NCBI RefSeq assembly: GCF_963678635.1
Contig: NW_026970982.1
Location: forward strand, 1 to 64,000
DNA: 64,000 nt
From: Symsagittifera roscoffensis
Taxonomy: Eukaryota > Xenacoelomorpha > Acoela > Convolutidae
Direction of reading: 5' to 3'
Made by a program: the position numbers and the translations under genes. Shown here piece by piece: positions 10,684 through 20,200 of the stretch. Position 1 is the first letter of the stretch; each line of letters opens with the position of its first letter. Below the pieces are notes generated by a model that was not told the origin of the DNA, searched no databases, and worked only from the letters and a program-made list of their open reading frames with translations.

Positions 10684-10851
10684 AAAGTGGCTGGAAAATT
10701 ACCAATTTTAACCCCCCTTAAAACATGCGTGCCCGAAAAAGTAGGGGCTTTAACCCCTTTGGGGGTTAAAAGTGGTAAGTACAACGGCACATCGAAAAAA
10801 AGGGGGGGGGTTAAAAGTGGTCATTTTCCTAGCCACTTTTACTATACTACT
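10684..10851. repeat. Hairpin-like repeat, likely right terminal repeat of the Polinton
   Basis: The left half begins AAGTGGCTGGAAAATTACCA and runs into a C-rich stretch. The right half, 10802-10840, is its near inverse complement with a long G run and TTTTCCTAGCCACTT. The halves could fold into a stem of about 35-40 bp with a G/C-rich loop region. The outer end, ACTATACTACT, reads AGTAGTATAGT on the other strand, which fits the AGT-type starts of Polinton terminal repeats. The left terminus is outside the window, so a matching copy cannot be seen. Confidence 0.45.
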
Positions 10852-11449
10852 ATCCTTTTCGAACCTTAACTAAAAGTCATTCAGGTTTTTCCAAGTCATT
10901 CGCATTTTCGTAGCTTAGAAAACTCAATTCATATTTCTTTATGCTTTACTTCAAAATAATTTTAACAGAGACGAAGCTGAGCTTCACACCACTTCCGATT
11001 TTTAATCGAAAAAAAAGAATATACGAAGTCAAAGCTAGTAAAATTACAAATAGCTCAAAAAACACTAAAACCAACTACGATGTAACTTGAGTACTGGAAA
11101 AAAATTATACGATGTAGCAACTAAGCCGACAAAACGTAAGCAGACAAAGATAAAGCTGACAAATTTTTCGAAACGGAATATTTCCTGTTCGAAAAAAAAA
11201 CAGGTACTGTCAGATTCGAACTCAAACCTCTACCACCCAGGCGTAGTCTTTACATCCAGACCAAGTGGACCAGATATGCAGAAATATGAAGTTACTGGAG
11301 CAGGACTTGCACCTAAGAAGCTTCAAATAGATCGTTAAACGTAAAAAGAGCTTCCGAAAACATGTAAACATGTACCAAAACCATGGAATACAACCATTAA
11401 GATAAACTGGGCTCATCTATCATGGGTTTCGTTTTCATTAAAATCACTT
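10852..11449. other. AT-rich non-coding DNA right of the Polinton
   Basis: No supported gene. It contains a short palindromic motif at 10968-10998 (GACGAAGCTGAGCTTC) that recurs elsewhere in the window, and a 5-prime-unsupported 83-codon open frame near 11087-11338 that I do not call. Confidence 0.4.
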
Positions 11450-12450
11450 TATCTCCAAAATCAAAATAACTAGAGCAGATAAAACTAGAGGGCAGATTTG
11501 CTACCCTATATTGTTCCCTGACAGCATCCCACCATAGGGTTGAGAACTTCAATTTATATTAGTTGTTTTTAAATCTTAAAAATTGTTTTAAAATTTTTTT
11601 TGAAAAGTACTGAAAAAATCATGAGCAAGGCCATATCTGGGTAAAGCAATGAGCAGTGAAAAATAGAGGCCACATTTTTACCCTGACAGAGCTCCCTGAT
11701 TATCACCTGGCAGAACCCCACCATTAGGGTTGAGAACTTCAAGATCGGCTAGTTTTTTTTTAATTCAAGTACTTTTAGAAAATAAAAATAAGAAAACCTT
11801 AAAAATTGCTACATCTCAGGAAACAAAACAATTTGAGCAGTCATGCTTAGCGGCCAGATTTGCAACTCCGAAGTGTACTTGACAAGTATCCGCCTTAGGG
11901 TACCGTGTACCCTGACAGCATTTCACTATAGGGTGGAGAATTTCAAGTTCGGTTAGTTGTTTTTATATCTATGTTTTCGAACAAAAATGCATGTCTAGAA
12001 AACCAAAAGAATTTGAGCAGTCAAATTTGAACCCCAGATTTGCAATTTTTGAGTGTACTATGACAGAATCCCACTATAGGGTTGAGAATTTAACGTTCAG
12101 TTACTTTTTAAACTTATGTTTTAAAAAAAAACCATTGAAAAATTCATAAAAAACGTCAAATCTCGAAGACCAAAAGAATGTGAGCAGCCATACTTGGGCG
12201 CCATATTTGAAACCTCTGAGTGTACCCTGACAGCACCCTACTATAGGGTTGAGAACTTCAAGTTACTTTTTATCCAAAGCTTCTGAAAAAAATGAAATCG
12301 TAAGAAACACATTATCTCGAAAAGCAAAGAGATTTGAGCAGTCATACTTGGACGCCAGATTTGCAAATCCTGCGTTTACCCTGACAGCACCCCACTATAG
12401 GGTTGACAATTCCAAGATAAATTTAGTCATTTGTGAAACAAAATTTTGAA
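11450..12450. repeat. Degenerate tandem repeat, six copies of about 150-200 bp
   Basis: The core ACTATAGGGTTGAGAACTTC, preceded by CCCTGACAGCA, recurs near 11536, 11726, 11932, 12079, 12247 and 12410. Each core sits in a longer unit that includes an upstream GCAGTCATACTTGG...CAGATTTGCAA stretch and a downstream AT-rich part. Spacing is 147-206 bases, so copies have diverged in length. No ORF spans the array. Confidence 0.75.
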
Positions 12451-12749
12451 AGTTTTACATTGCGAATATCGGAAAGTTGTAGAGTTATAGCATTGGCTTA
12501 ACAATGTGCCAAGTGAAATTTCCAAAGCATACACAAAAAACGATGTAGCTTAAACGTGCAAAAAAACTTTCCTTAAAACATGCAAAAAACGATATGTTGA
12601 AATATTTCCGCATTTGGATTTCTTGAACATATATCAAGTGAAACCCCAATTGAATATTATTTAGATCAAGATTAAGAACCGAGACCAAATTTACTGTCGT
12701 CCATCTGAGCGGCAAAATCTGAATGAAAAATATTGATTTCTTAGCCTAT

Positions 12750-14120
12750 TGAACTAATAAGGCTACGGGTGTTGGTAGCAGCTCTGAAATTGATGAGCTA
12801 GCTCAACAAATTGATATTAAACAGTTCAAATTTAGAGAATCCTTTACAAAAATGGTATCGGAGTGCTTTACAAACAATTCAAAGTTCATGCGCTTTATGT
12901 CAAGGACATTACAATTAACATTGACCATTCTGTGAACAAATTTAGTTACGAGAAAAAGCTAACCGCAAACGTAATTAAGCAAAAAGGAATCAAAAGTTAA
13001 ACCACGAAAAATCATTGACACTAAATCAAAATTGCAAGCAAAAAACACAAAACGGGAAAAAAATCTGTAAATCTCAGGAGTTTGTTTACAACCAACATGA
13101 AAACAAGTCGCGCACTTGTTCATCAAGTCGCGGCCTTGAGCGGCAAGGCAATAAGGAATAAGATTGATGTGTTAGAAGATTAAAGTATTGAGGCTGCTGG
13201 TATTGGTAGCAGCTCTGAAACTGATTAGCAAGCTCAACAAATTGATATCACACAGTTGAAATTAAGAAAATTATGTACAAATATTATATCCCGAGCGCTT
13301 TACAAACATGTCAGAGTTCATGCTGCTGATGCCAAGGGCATTAATTTACCATTTAACTACCATGTGACTATTCTGCGATTAAAGTAATTTGCGAGAAAAA
13401 AAGTCGTACCCGATTGCACTAGCCTTGTTTATCGAAAGATTAATTAAGCAAAAAGGAATCAAAAGTCAAACCAGGAAAGATCATTGACCTTTATCAATAT
13501 TTGAAGCAAAAAAAATACAAAAAGGGGAAGAAAAGTTTTCAGAACACAAGAGTTCGTTTGCAACAAACATGAAAACAAGAACGTGAAATTAAAAAGCAGA
13601 CATGCTCAAAAATCTTCAAAACTCTTCTAAGATGCGGCAATGGGTTCGTAATAGCTTCGCAAGAAGCTCCAACCCTGGCCATTTCGCGCACTTGAGCGGC
13701 AAGGTCATAGTGAATAATATTGATGTGTTAGAAGATTAAAGTATCGAGGCAGCTGGTATTGGTAGCAGCTCTGAAACTGATGAGCAAGCACAACAAATTG
13801 ATACCAAACAGTTCAAATTAAGAAAATCATTGACAAATATTATATTCCGAGCGCTTTACAAACAAGTCGAAGTTCTTGCTGTTGATGCCAAGTTCATTAA
13901 TTTACCATTTAACTATTCTGCGAACAAAATATTTACGAGAAAAAAAGTCGTACCCGATTGCAATAGCCTTGTTTATTGTAAGGGTAATTAAGCAAAAAAT
14001 AATCAAAACTCAAACCACGAAAGGTCATTGACACTTAATCAATGTTTCAAGCAAAAAAATACAAAAGGGAAAGAAAAATTTTAAAACTCAGAGTTTGTTT
14101 ACAATCAACAAGAAAACAAG
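12750..14120. repeat. Three degenerate copies of a 430-555 bp unit
   Basis: The block TTGGTAGCAGCTCTGAAA, followed by CTCAACAAATTGATAT and AACAGTTCAAAT, occurs near 12771, 13204 and 13757. Each is followed by related AAGCAAAAA, GGTCATTGACACTTAATCAA and AACAAGAACG stretches. This is a direct, imperfect triplication of one unit. I see no coding potential in it and cannot tell whether it is a satellite or tandem copies of a transposon fragment. Confidence 0.7.
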
Positions 14121-15228
14121 AACGGGAATTTAAAATGCACACATGCTCAAAATATATGTTGATCAGATATCCCAATAAACATTCCAACTGTAGGCCCAAT
14201 TGATTGATGTGATTTTTTAAACATTTGTAATCTGAAAAACCTATGTTCAAGTCTCATACTGCTTGCTGATCGCAGTGTAAATAAGGATAGCCGGTTACTG
14301 TGCTAATAGCAGAGAACGTTCCGACCATAGTTTTAACAATACAAAAAAAAATTCAAACAGGGCTCGTTTTTTGCGTTTGGCGCAAAAAAAGATCTGAACG
14401 AAAAAATAAAATTAGGCATATTCGACAGCCATAGTCGAATAAGCCAATTGGAAAACATATTTGAGTGAAAAAGACTAAAAAAAAGTCGTTAATTTTTTTT
14501 TACGAAAGTTCACAAATTTTTGCTATTTTTTTTCCTGAATTTTTGAACATTTTGATTATCAAAATGGCGCTAAATACAAAAACAAGCGAAGGGTTTTGAA
14601 TTAACCATCGGTATAAAGTATAGAGAAATACTGAAAGTGTACAATCTATGCTGGAATGATATTCGATGAGGAATGTTTATTGATTGTGGCACAAAATGTT
14701 TATGTCGGTGTCTCGGGTACTACAGGACGTGTATTGATGTTTCTTCCGGTGTCCTCTCAAGGCTATCACGCTAAATAAGACCAAAAAACTAACTTTGCTA
14801 AAAAAAACGGCTCGAAAAAAATAATTGAGCCATTGAAAGCCTCCACGCTGACCTTATTAGCTGGAAATTAGACAAAAAATCAATGTTTCAAACCGGTTTT
14901 TCTCACTGAGAATTTTTTGATGCCGCTTGAATCACGACTGAAAGGGCTTTCATATGATATATACCTCGGCCCATTCCGATGATTACTGGTGGTTCCTGAT
15001 TTGGCGCGGAACACAAGAAACTAAAACACCCGAAAACAAAGTTCCTCTGCATTTTTCAAATGGTCTGAACACTAACTTATAAAGCAATGGCAACAAATTA
15101 GTCATGCTTTAATTTTTCCTGGCAAGCATTATTCCAGTCTGTTCTAACTAAGCCACCAGACTCGCTTTCGAAATCTAAAATATGCATAGAAATATTTAAA
15201 TTTGGGCTTAAGTATGCACACTCGCGCT
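14121..15228. other. Non-coding interval downstream of prefoldin
   Basis: About 1.1 kb of AT-rich DNA with no credible ORF, RNA gene or repeat that I can recognise. Confidence 0.5.
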
Positions 15229-15234
15229 TTTATT
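15229..15234 (-). terminator. Polyadenylation signal of the prefoldin gene
   Basis: Reads AATAAA on the minus strand, 14 bases after the stop codon. The 3-prime UTR would therefore be only a few tens of bases long. Confidence 0.6.
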
Positions 15235-15247
15235 TACACACTTTTTA

Positions 15248-15790
15248 TCACTTTGATACAACGGAGTTCACGGTGCTTTTCGAAAACTGTTGCTGCATGT
15301 TTGCTACTTCTTGAAGCTGTGATACTTTAGTTTGAATCATCATTTGACAGACATTTTGCATATCAATCTTCTGGTTCAAGATTCCCTGAGCTTTAGCTGT
15401 TTCTTCACTAACGAAATCAATACGTTTCTGTAGAAATTGGGAAGCTTTATCGGAGTTCATTTCGACATAGTAACCAGTCCCTGCATCAATCAGAACTTTG
15501 CTAGCATTTCTCAGTTTACCGGGTACGTACAGGGAGTCAGTCAGGGGAACTAAAATTTGTTTGCCCTCATTTTCAGCTTTCATTCCGTTGCTAACTGCTT
15601 TATGGCTGTTTATAAATCTCTGCTGGGCAAACTTCAAGCTCGAAAGAGAGTGTTCTATAAGTTCTGCTTCTCTGACAATTTGTTGTCTAACAACTCCCAG
15701 TTGTTCCAAATCCAAACTGGCGAAATCAATTTTGTTCATAGCAGCAGAGTCTCCACTGGCATTAGGAATTGAAACCTTCTTCGAACTCAT
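15248..15790 (-). CDS. PFDN5: Prefoldin subunit 5
   Basis: A host gene. The 180-residue product aligns by eye with animal prefoldin 5, the alpha-type subunit of the hexameric cytosolic chaperone that hands unfolded actin and tubulin to CCT/TRiC. After a 17-20 residue N-terminal extension come the first coiled-coil helix (FASLDLEQLGVVRQQI), the conserved beta-hairpin stretch (ILVPLTDSLYVPGKL, then VLIDAGTGYYVE) and the second coiled coil ending near residue 170. The first ATG at 15790 gives 180 residues. Met18 (15739) would give a length closer to the usual 150 or so, so the start is uncertain. No intron is visible. A minus-strand AATAAA sits 14 bases past the stop. The frame is intact and I consider it functional, though a retrocopy cannot be excluded. 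Confidence 0.93.
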   Translation of the reverse strand: MSSKKVSIPNASGDSAAMNKIDFASLDLEQLGVVRQQIVREAELIEHSLSSLKFAQQRFINSHKAVSNGMKAENEGKQILVPLTDSLYVPGKLRNASKVLIDAGTGYYVEMNSDKASQFLQKRIDFVSEETAKAQGILNQKIDMQNVCQMMIQTKVSQLQEVANMQQQFSKSTVNSVVSK

Positions 15791-16164
15791 CTCTCTGAAT
15801 CAGTAAAACTCAATCAAAGCTACAACAAAAAGGGCAAAGCTATGAGCCAACGGAAATAACTTAATCTTACAATCGACCAGAATTGTGCATAAAAAATCGA
15901 CGGACAAAAACAAGTACTCACACAGAGGCGAAGCGCAGCTTCGCATCACTTGCGATACAAAGCGTACCAATGCAAGCTACTAATTTAGCGTACCAATGCA
16001 AGCTACTAATCGTCATTTAGATTAGTTTATTGTAAAAATCCTGACGATGCACATAGTTGCAAAAAAGTTTGAAATTTACTTTTTAGCAAAAATTTCTGCA
16101 AGCTACTAAATGGTCTGTGAAATGCACATAACTAAGTGGAAAAACTGAAACTACTAATAATTCG
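15791..16164. repeat. Region upstream of prefoldin with a 26-bp duplication
   Basis: This would hold the prefoldin promoter; no defined element is seen. A perfect or near-perfect 26-bp tandem duplication (AGCGTACCAATGCAAGCTAC plus six bases) lies at 15961-16012. At 15925-15954 is a palindromic motif GCGAAGCGCAGCTTCGC similar to one at 10968. Confidence 0.55.
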
Positions 16165-16720
16165 ATCAAAGAAAAACAGACGAGAGAAACACAACCACTA
16201 GCACTCAGCACGCTTTTGGTATTTTCCGGTTAGACGCCAACCGATCTGAAAACAAAAATGGCAAAGGAAATTGACATAAAATATCAACAATTATTTTGGA
16301 AATACGGAATAATCAATCTAAGAAAAACAGACAACAAACACAGCCACTAAGCACTCTTTTAGTTATTTCCCTAGCGTCCAAAAAGCCACAACGCATGGTT
16401 AGACGCCAATTGATCCGCAAACAAAAACACCAAAGGAAGTAGTTGTCATAAAATAAATCGATAATTTTTTTGGAAAAAAGAAAAAACTTAATCTAAAAAA
16501 AAACAGACGAGGAACACAACCACTAGCATCAAGCAAGATTAGTATTTACCGAGCGTCCACTAAGCCATCAATACATGATTAGACGCCAATTGATCCGAAA
16601 ACCAAAAGAACGAAAAAAATAATTGTTAAAACAAGTCAACATATTTTGGAAAATTCAACCTGAAGAATAGCCAAAAAAGACAACCATTACCATTAAGCAA
16701 GCTTTTAGTGTATTTTAAGC
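16165..16720. repeat. Tandem repeat of about 150-176 bp, three to four copies
   Basis: The unit begins AAAAACAGACGA..CACAACCACTAGCA, continues with AGTATTT.CC..GCGTCCA and GTTAGACGCCAATTGATCCG, and ends in an AT-rich part. Starts are near 16173, 16323, 16499 and 16671 (last copy partial). The GTTAGACGCCAA core also appears singly near 44505. Confidence 0.75.
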
Positions 16721-16726
16721 GTTCAA

Positions 16727-16967
16727 TTAACTGTTCAATTCGGGACTATTCGAGTTCAATTCGGGACTATTCGAGCGGAATGATAGGTATTCTAGAGGTA
16801 ACGCATGTAAAGAAGTAGTACGCAAAGCAAATCTAGAAAAGCGAAAAAATTTCTTCACGATAAGAGCACCTCCCGACTGGAACAATCTGCCACAGGAAAC
16901 AGTGCAAAGCAAGACCATCGACGAATTCAAGTGGAAACTGGACAAACATTGGAAAGCGATTGGAATT
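16727..16967 (+). mobile_element. LINE ORF2 C-terminal fragment
   Basis: In one plus-strand frame the sequence reads as the end of a jockey/CR1-type LINE ORF2. It includes the typical RKNFFTIRAPPDWNNLPQET block and then TIDEFKWKLDKHW. A 21-bp direct duplication at 16735-16776 precedes it. The fragment is cut at 16967 by the left LTR of the giant Gypsy element. A possible matching LINE 3-prime tail lies right of that element, near 38735-38850. Confidence 0.65.
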
Positions 16968-17284
16968 TGTAACAGTCGCCTACTTCGGTCACATATGAGG
17001 CTTAAGAAAAATAGGCCCTATAACCATTGGCTCAAGAGTCAGGGACACTATCTCTTGTGTTCTTCTACCTCAAAACGGTCGGAGCCAATTCGGTTCACTT
17101 GCGACATGAGACTAGAACCCGTTACAGCTTAAAGGCCACTACCAAAATACCCCCCACTCTAGAAAATAAGAACGTCCCCATACTTAGGTCTCAAAATACC
17201 CAAAATACACGAACGCCATTAAAAACAGGATCGGAACAATCCGTTAAGTTCCTTTTTTGGACAGTGGAACTTTGATCCATTTCA
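16968..17284 (-). repeat. LTR of the giant Gypsy element (its 3-prime LTR)
   Basis: 317 bp, plus-strand ends TGTAACAGTCGCC and CATTTCA. It matches the copy at 37856-38174 along its whole length with about 4% difference. Similarity stops sharply at both edges. Confidence 0.85.
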
Positions 17285-20200
17285 CACACCTGCACCATTG
17301 AATTTTCGCTTTTTAAGCTAGTAATTTAAAATTTCTTTTGTCCTATTCAATCAGGAAATTGTCATGCAGCATTTTGATTTATCCATTATTAATATTTCAT
17401 CCAAGTTCACCCTCGAGCCTCTTTCCTTCCCTCTCAAGAATCAAGACTCCAGAATTTCCCATTGAGCCACCTGCTCATCTCGCGTTCTTCGCCTTAGAGG
17501 TACCCGGCCCAGACGTATTTGACACCGTAATCTGCTTCAACAGTGCCTCTTCATCATCCGAGCTAATCACGATCTCTTCCCAGGCTTTCAGCTGTTCATA
17601 GGACCGCATCCATTCCCTTTGCTCCTGCAATCTCTTTGTTTGGTTGGGCAAACTCTTCACCCTCGACTCTCGGTTCAAACAGAAGGAATTGTGCAGACTC
17701 AGGCTCACGTTCTTCGCCAAGTCTTCCTCCAGTATCGATTCTCTCGCCTTGGTATTGTTTCTTGACACCCTACCAATTCTTTTCCACCCCGTTGTGATCG
17801 CATTTCGATGGGTCAGCAGAGGTCTCTTGAAAGCTTCCGGTCCTATCTCGGCCAGGAACTGTCGATATTCCTTTTGATTTTTCTTCATGTGATCCTTCGT
17901 TATCATGTACAACCAGGATGTCAACGTCGCTCGAAACCAAGGAAAGAAACATATGCGGCTCCATACGTGTCTGACCTCCATTGGTATGGCGAATACTTTG
18001 CATGCAGTCTCAAACAACTCAAGTCTCCTGCTGTAATCTATCGCGTATATCGACTCCGCCGTTGGCGTCTTCGACTCCCGATTTTTCCTTACATTTTCCT
18101 CAATCCATCGTAGAGCCAGCATCGTGCTCACCACCAAGATGGTCACCCTCTGCTGATGATCGGGCAATCCTATCGACCGAATTTCTTCCACATCCCTGAC
18201 CAGGCAGAGGTTTGCGTGATCCGGATACCACACTGTTTGTGCCAGACAGTGGCATGGACATTCCCTATGTGTGAGATCAATACTCCTAAGGTTGCGCTCT
18301 CCCGAGGCTTCTAGGAGAGCTTCAAGTTCCATCGTCTTCTCGTGTATCATATCGTTCTCCTCCATGTTTGGAGCACCACCCATCGGTTTCCCGATCATGT
18401 TTTGTCTCTCGTAGTCACTTGTGTATTCACTCTCCAAACCCAAAAGTTCTTCCCCCCAGATTTCACTCAAGTCATCTCTCTGCTCTTTCGGCACTGTTCC
18501 TCGGATTTTTCTTAACAACCTGTGTGAGTGATGCGACATCCGAGCCAACATTACGCACTTGAGCACTGAGAAGGCCTTGTCTATCAATAGATTTGGCTGG
18601 ATACCTCCACCATCGCCATGTGCAATGGATAGTGGCTGCCGCATAGGTTGGCCATCACTGACCCCACTAGTGACTTCGCATTTAGAGGCAAACCATAGGC
18701 TTCGCTCATAGCAAATCCCATTTCCGCCTCAAGTCCGACCTTCCAGCTTTTGATGTGTTTCTGGGTTACCTGCAACACCCCAGGCCATTACTCCACGCTC
18801 CACGTGGTCACCAAATGGTGTTCAGACTCTAGCCTCTCCAGTGACTGCAGACTGCACATCCTTGAGAAGAACTCCAGAGCTGTTGCTATATTCACAGTGG
18901 TACTCGCGTAACACTCAGCCACTATCTGTACTTTACTCTTCTCCCTTTCTGTGATATCTTCAAACCAAATGACTAGATCTTCTTTTTGGAAGGAATGTAT
19001 CCTAACGCATGACCGTCCATCACAGGTGTGCTTTCCACTCCCACACGTCGAGTCAAGACAAGTACCCGGCTCCATCTTCTTCGCCGACCCTAGTTTACTC
19101 GTCGCTTCGCCTGTTTCCTTCACCTGAGGCAAGATCAGCTTGTGCACTATACTCAATGTTGCCAGATCTTCGTCCTCCGCTGGTGCTAACCTCACTCGTT
19201 CCGTGACTTCCTCGATCAAGCTCGCGTGGGGATGTGGACACCAGGAGGGCCTTAACAATTTCCGCACCACTCCCAGATTCGTGACTAACATGCCATTCCC
19301 GTTACCCATCCTCAGCTCGACTCTTTTACTTGAGCGCGGCACGCTTATCACCTGTGGTGTTTTCTCGAGAATCAAGCCCAAGCTCGGTCTCTCTCTCTCT
19401 CTACTGTGTCTATTTCCACTGTCTTCTCTGTCCAAAACTTTAGTAGCTCCACTACCTCGTAGTTCCTGTGAGCGCCTCCGGCTTCCGAGTCCAGGAAAGG
19501 GTTGTACGCCATCCCCATCACTCCAGACACGTACTGATATTCTCCCTTCTTATTGGGTTTCAAGTACTCTCCTGATGAGGCCAAGTTACTGTGTACGTCG
19601 TGTCCCTCCTCAAATTTCTTCTTGTAGAATCTCCGAGTCTCGTCTAACTTTCTGTGGCTCTCTAGAGACTGCCTGGAACCATCCAAGATGACTGCTGAGA
19701 TTCTCCTTTCCACTGCCTTACTCCCGATTGCTCTTTGTTGACATGCTAGGATGGTGCTGTCAGTCATCATCGACATTGTCCACCGCAAGAAACAAATAGC
19801 GTCTTTCCTCCTTGCCAGGCTCAAGCCTGAGTTATCCCTAGCAATATGTTGCATCAATGTCTGATATATTTCTAGACTTTTTCCACCCAGTTTCAACGTG
19901 TCATGTGAGGTCAGCGTTTCTAATTCTACTCCCACCAGGCTCCACGCGAACATCAATTGTCCCGCTGTTCTAACGAAGGGATTCGCCATCAACGGCGACG
20001 CCGATGAGGATGTCCTCATCGCTTCTTCAAAATGATCCCTTAACAAGTTCTACCAAGTTATCTTCAGTTGGCTCCCCAATTCTAACTTGTTAACCTCAGC
20101 CTTCTGCTGGGTAGCCCAGTTGCGTCGCATGCGTGACACTCCACTGTCGAGTTTCTTCAGGCAGTCTTCCAGTTCCTTCAATGTTTTCAGGGCCACGCAC

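Larger units (their letters stand above)
1..10851 (+). mobile_element. Polinton/Maverick (adintovirus-like) element, right-hand part
   Basis: The window opens inside a Polinton-type element. Seen in order: a basic virion-type protein tail, major capsid protein, adenain-like protease (all plus), two minus-strand ORFs, one plus-strand ORF of unknown role, and a large protein-primed DNA polymerase B. Capsid protein plus protease plus PolB is diagnostic of Polintons/adintoviruses. The packaging ATPase, integrase and left terminal repeat are not in view and would lie to the left. The right end is placed near 10851, where a hairpin-like repeat finishes in a sequence whose reverse complement starts AGTAGTATAG, similar to known Polinton termini; that boundary is inference. 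The visible genes look whole. Confidence 0.85.

Noticed and set aside
10687-10869. 60-codon ORF
   Set aside because: It falls entirely in the terminal hairpin repeat.
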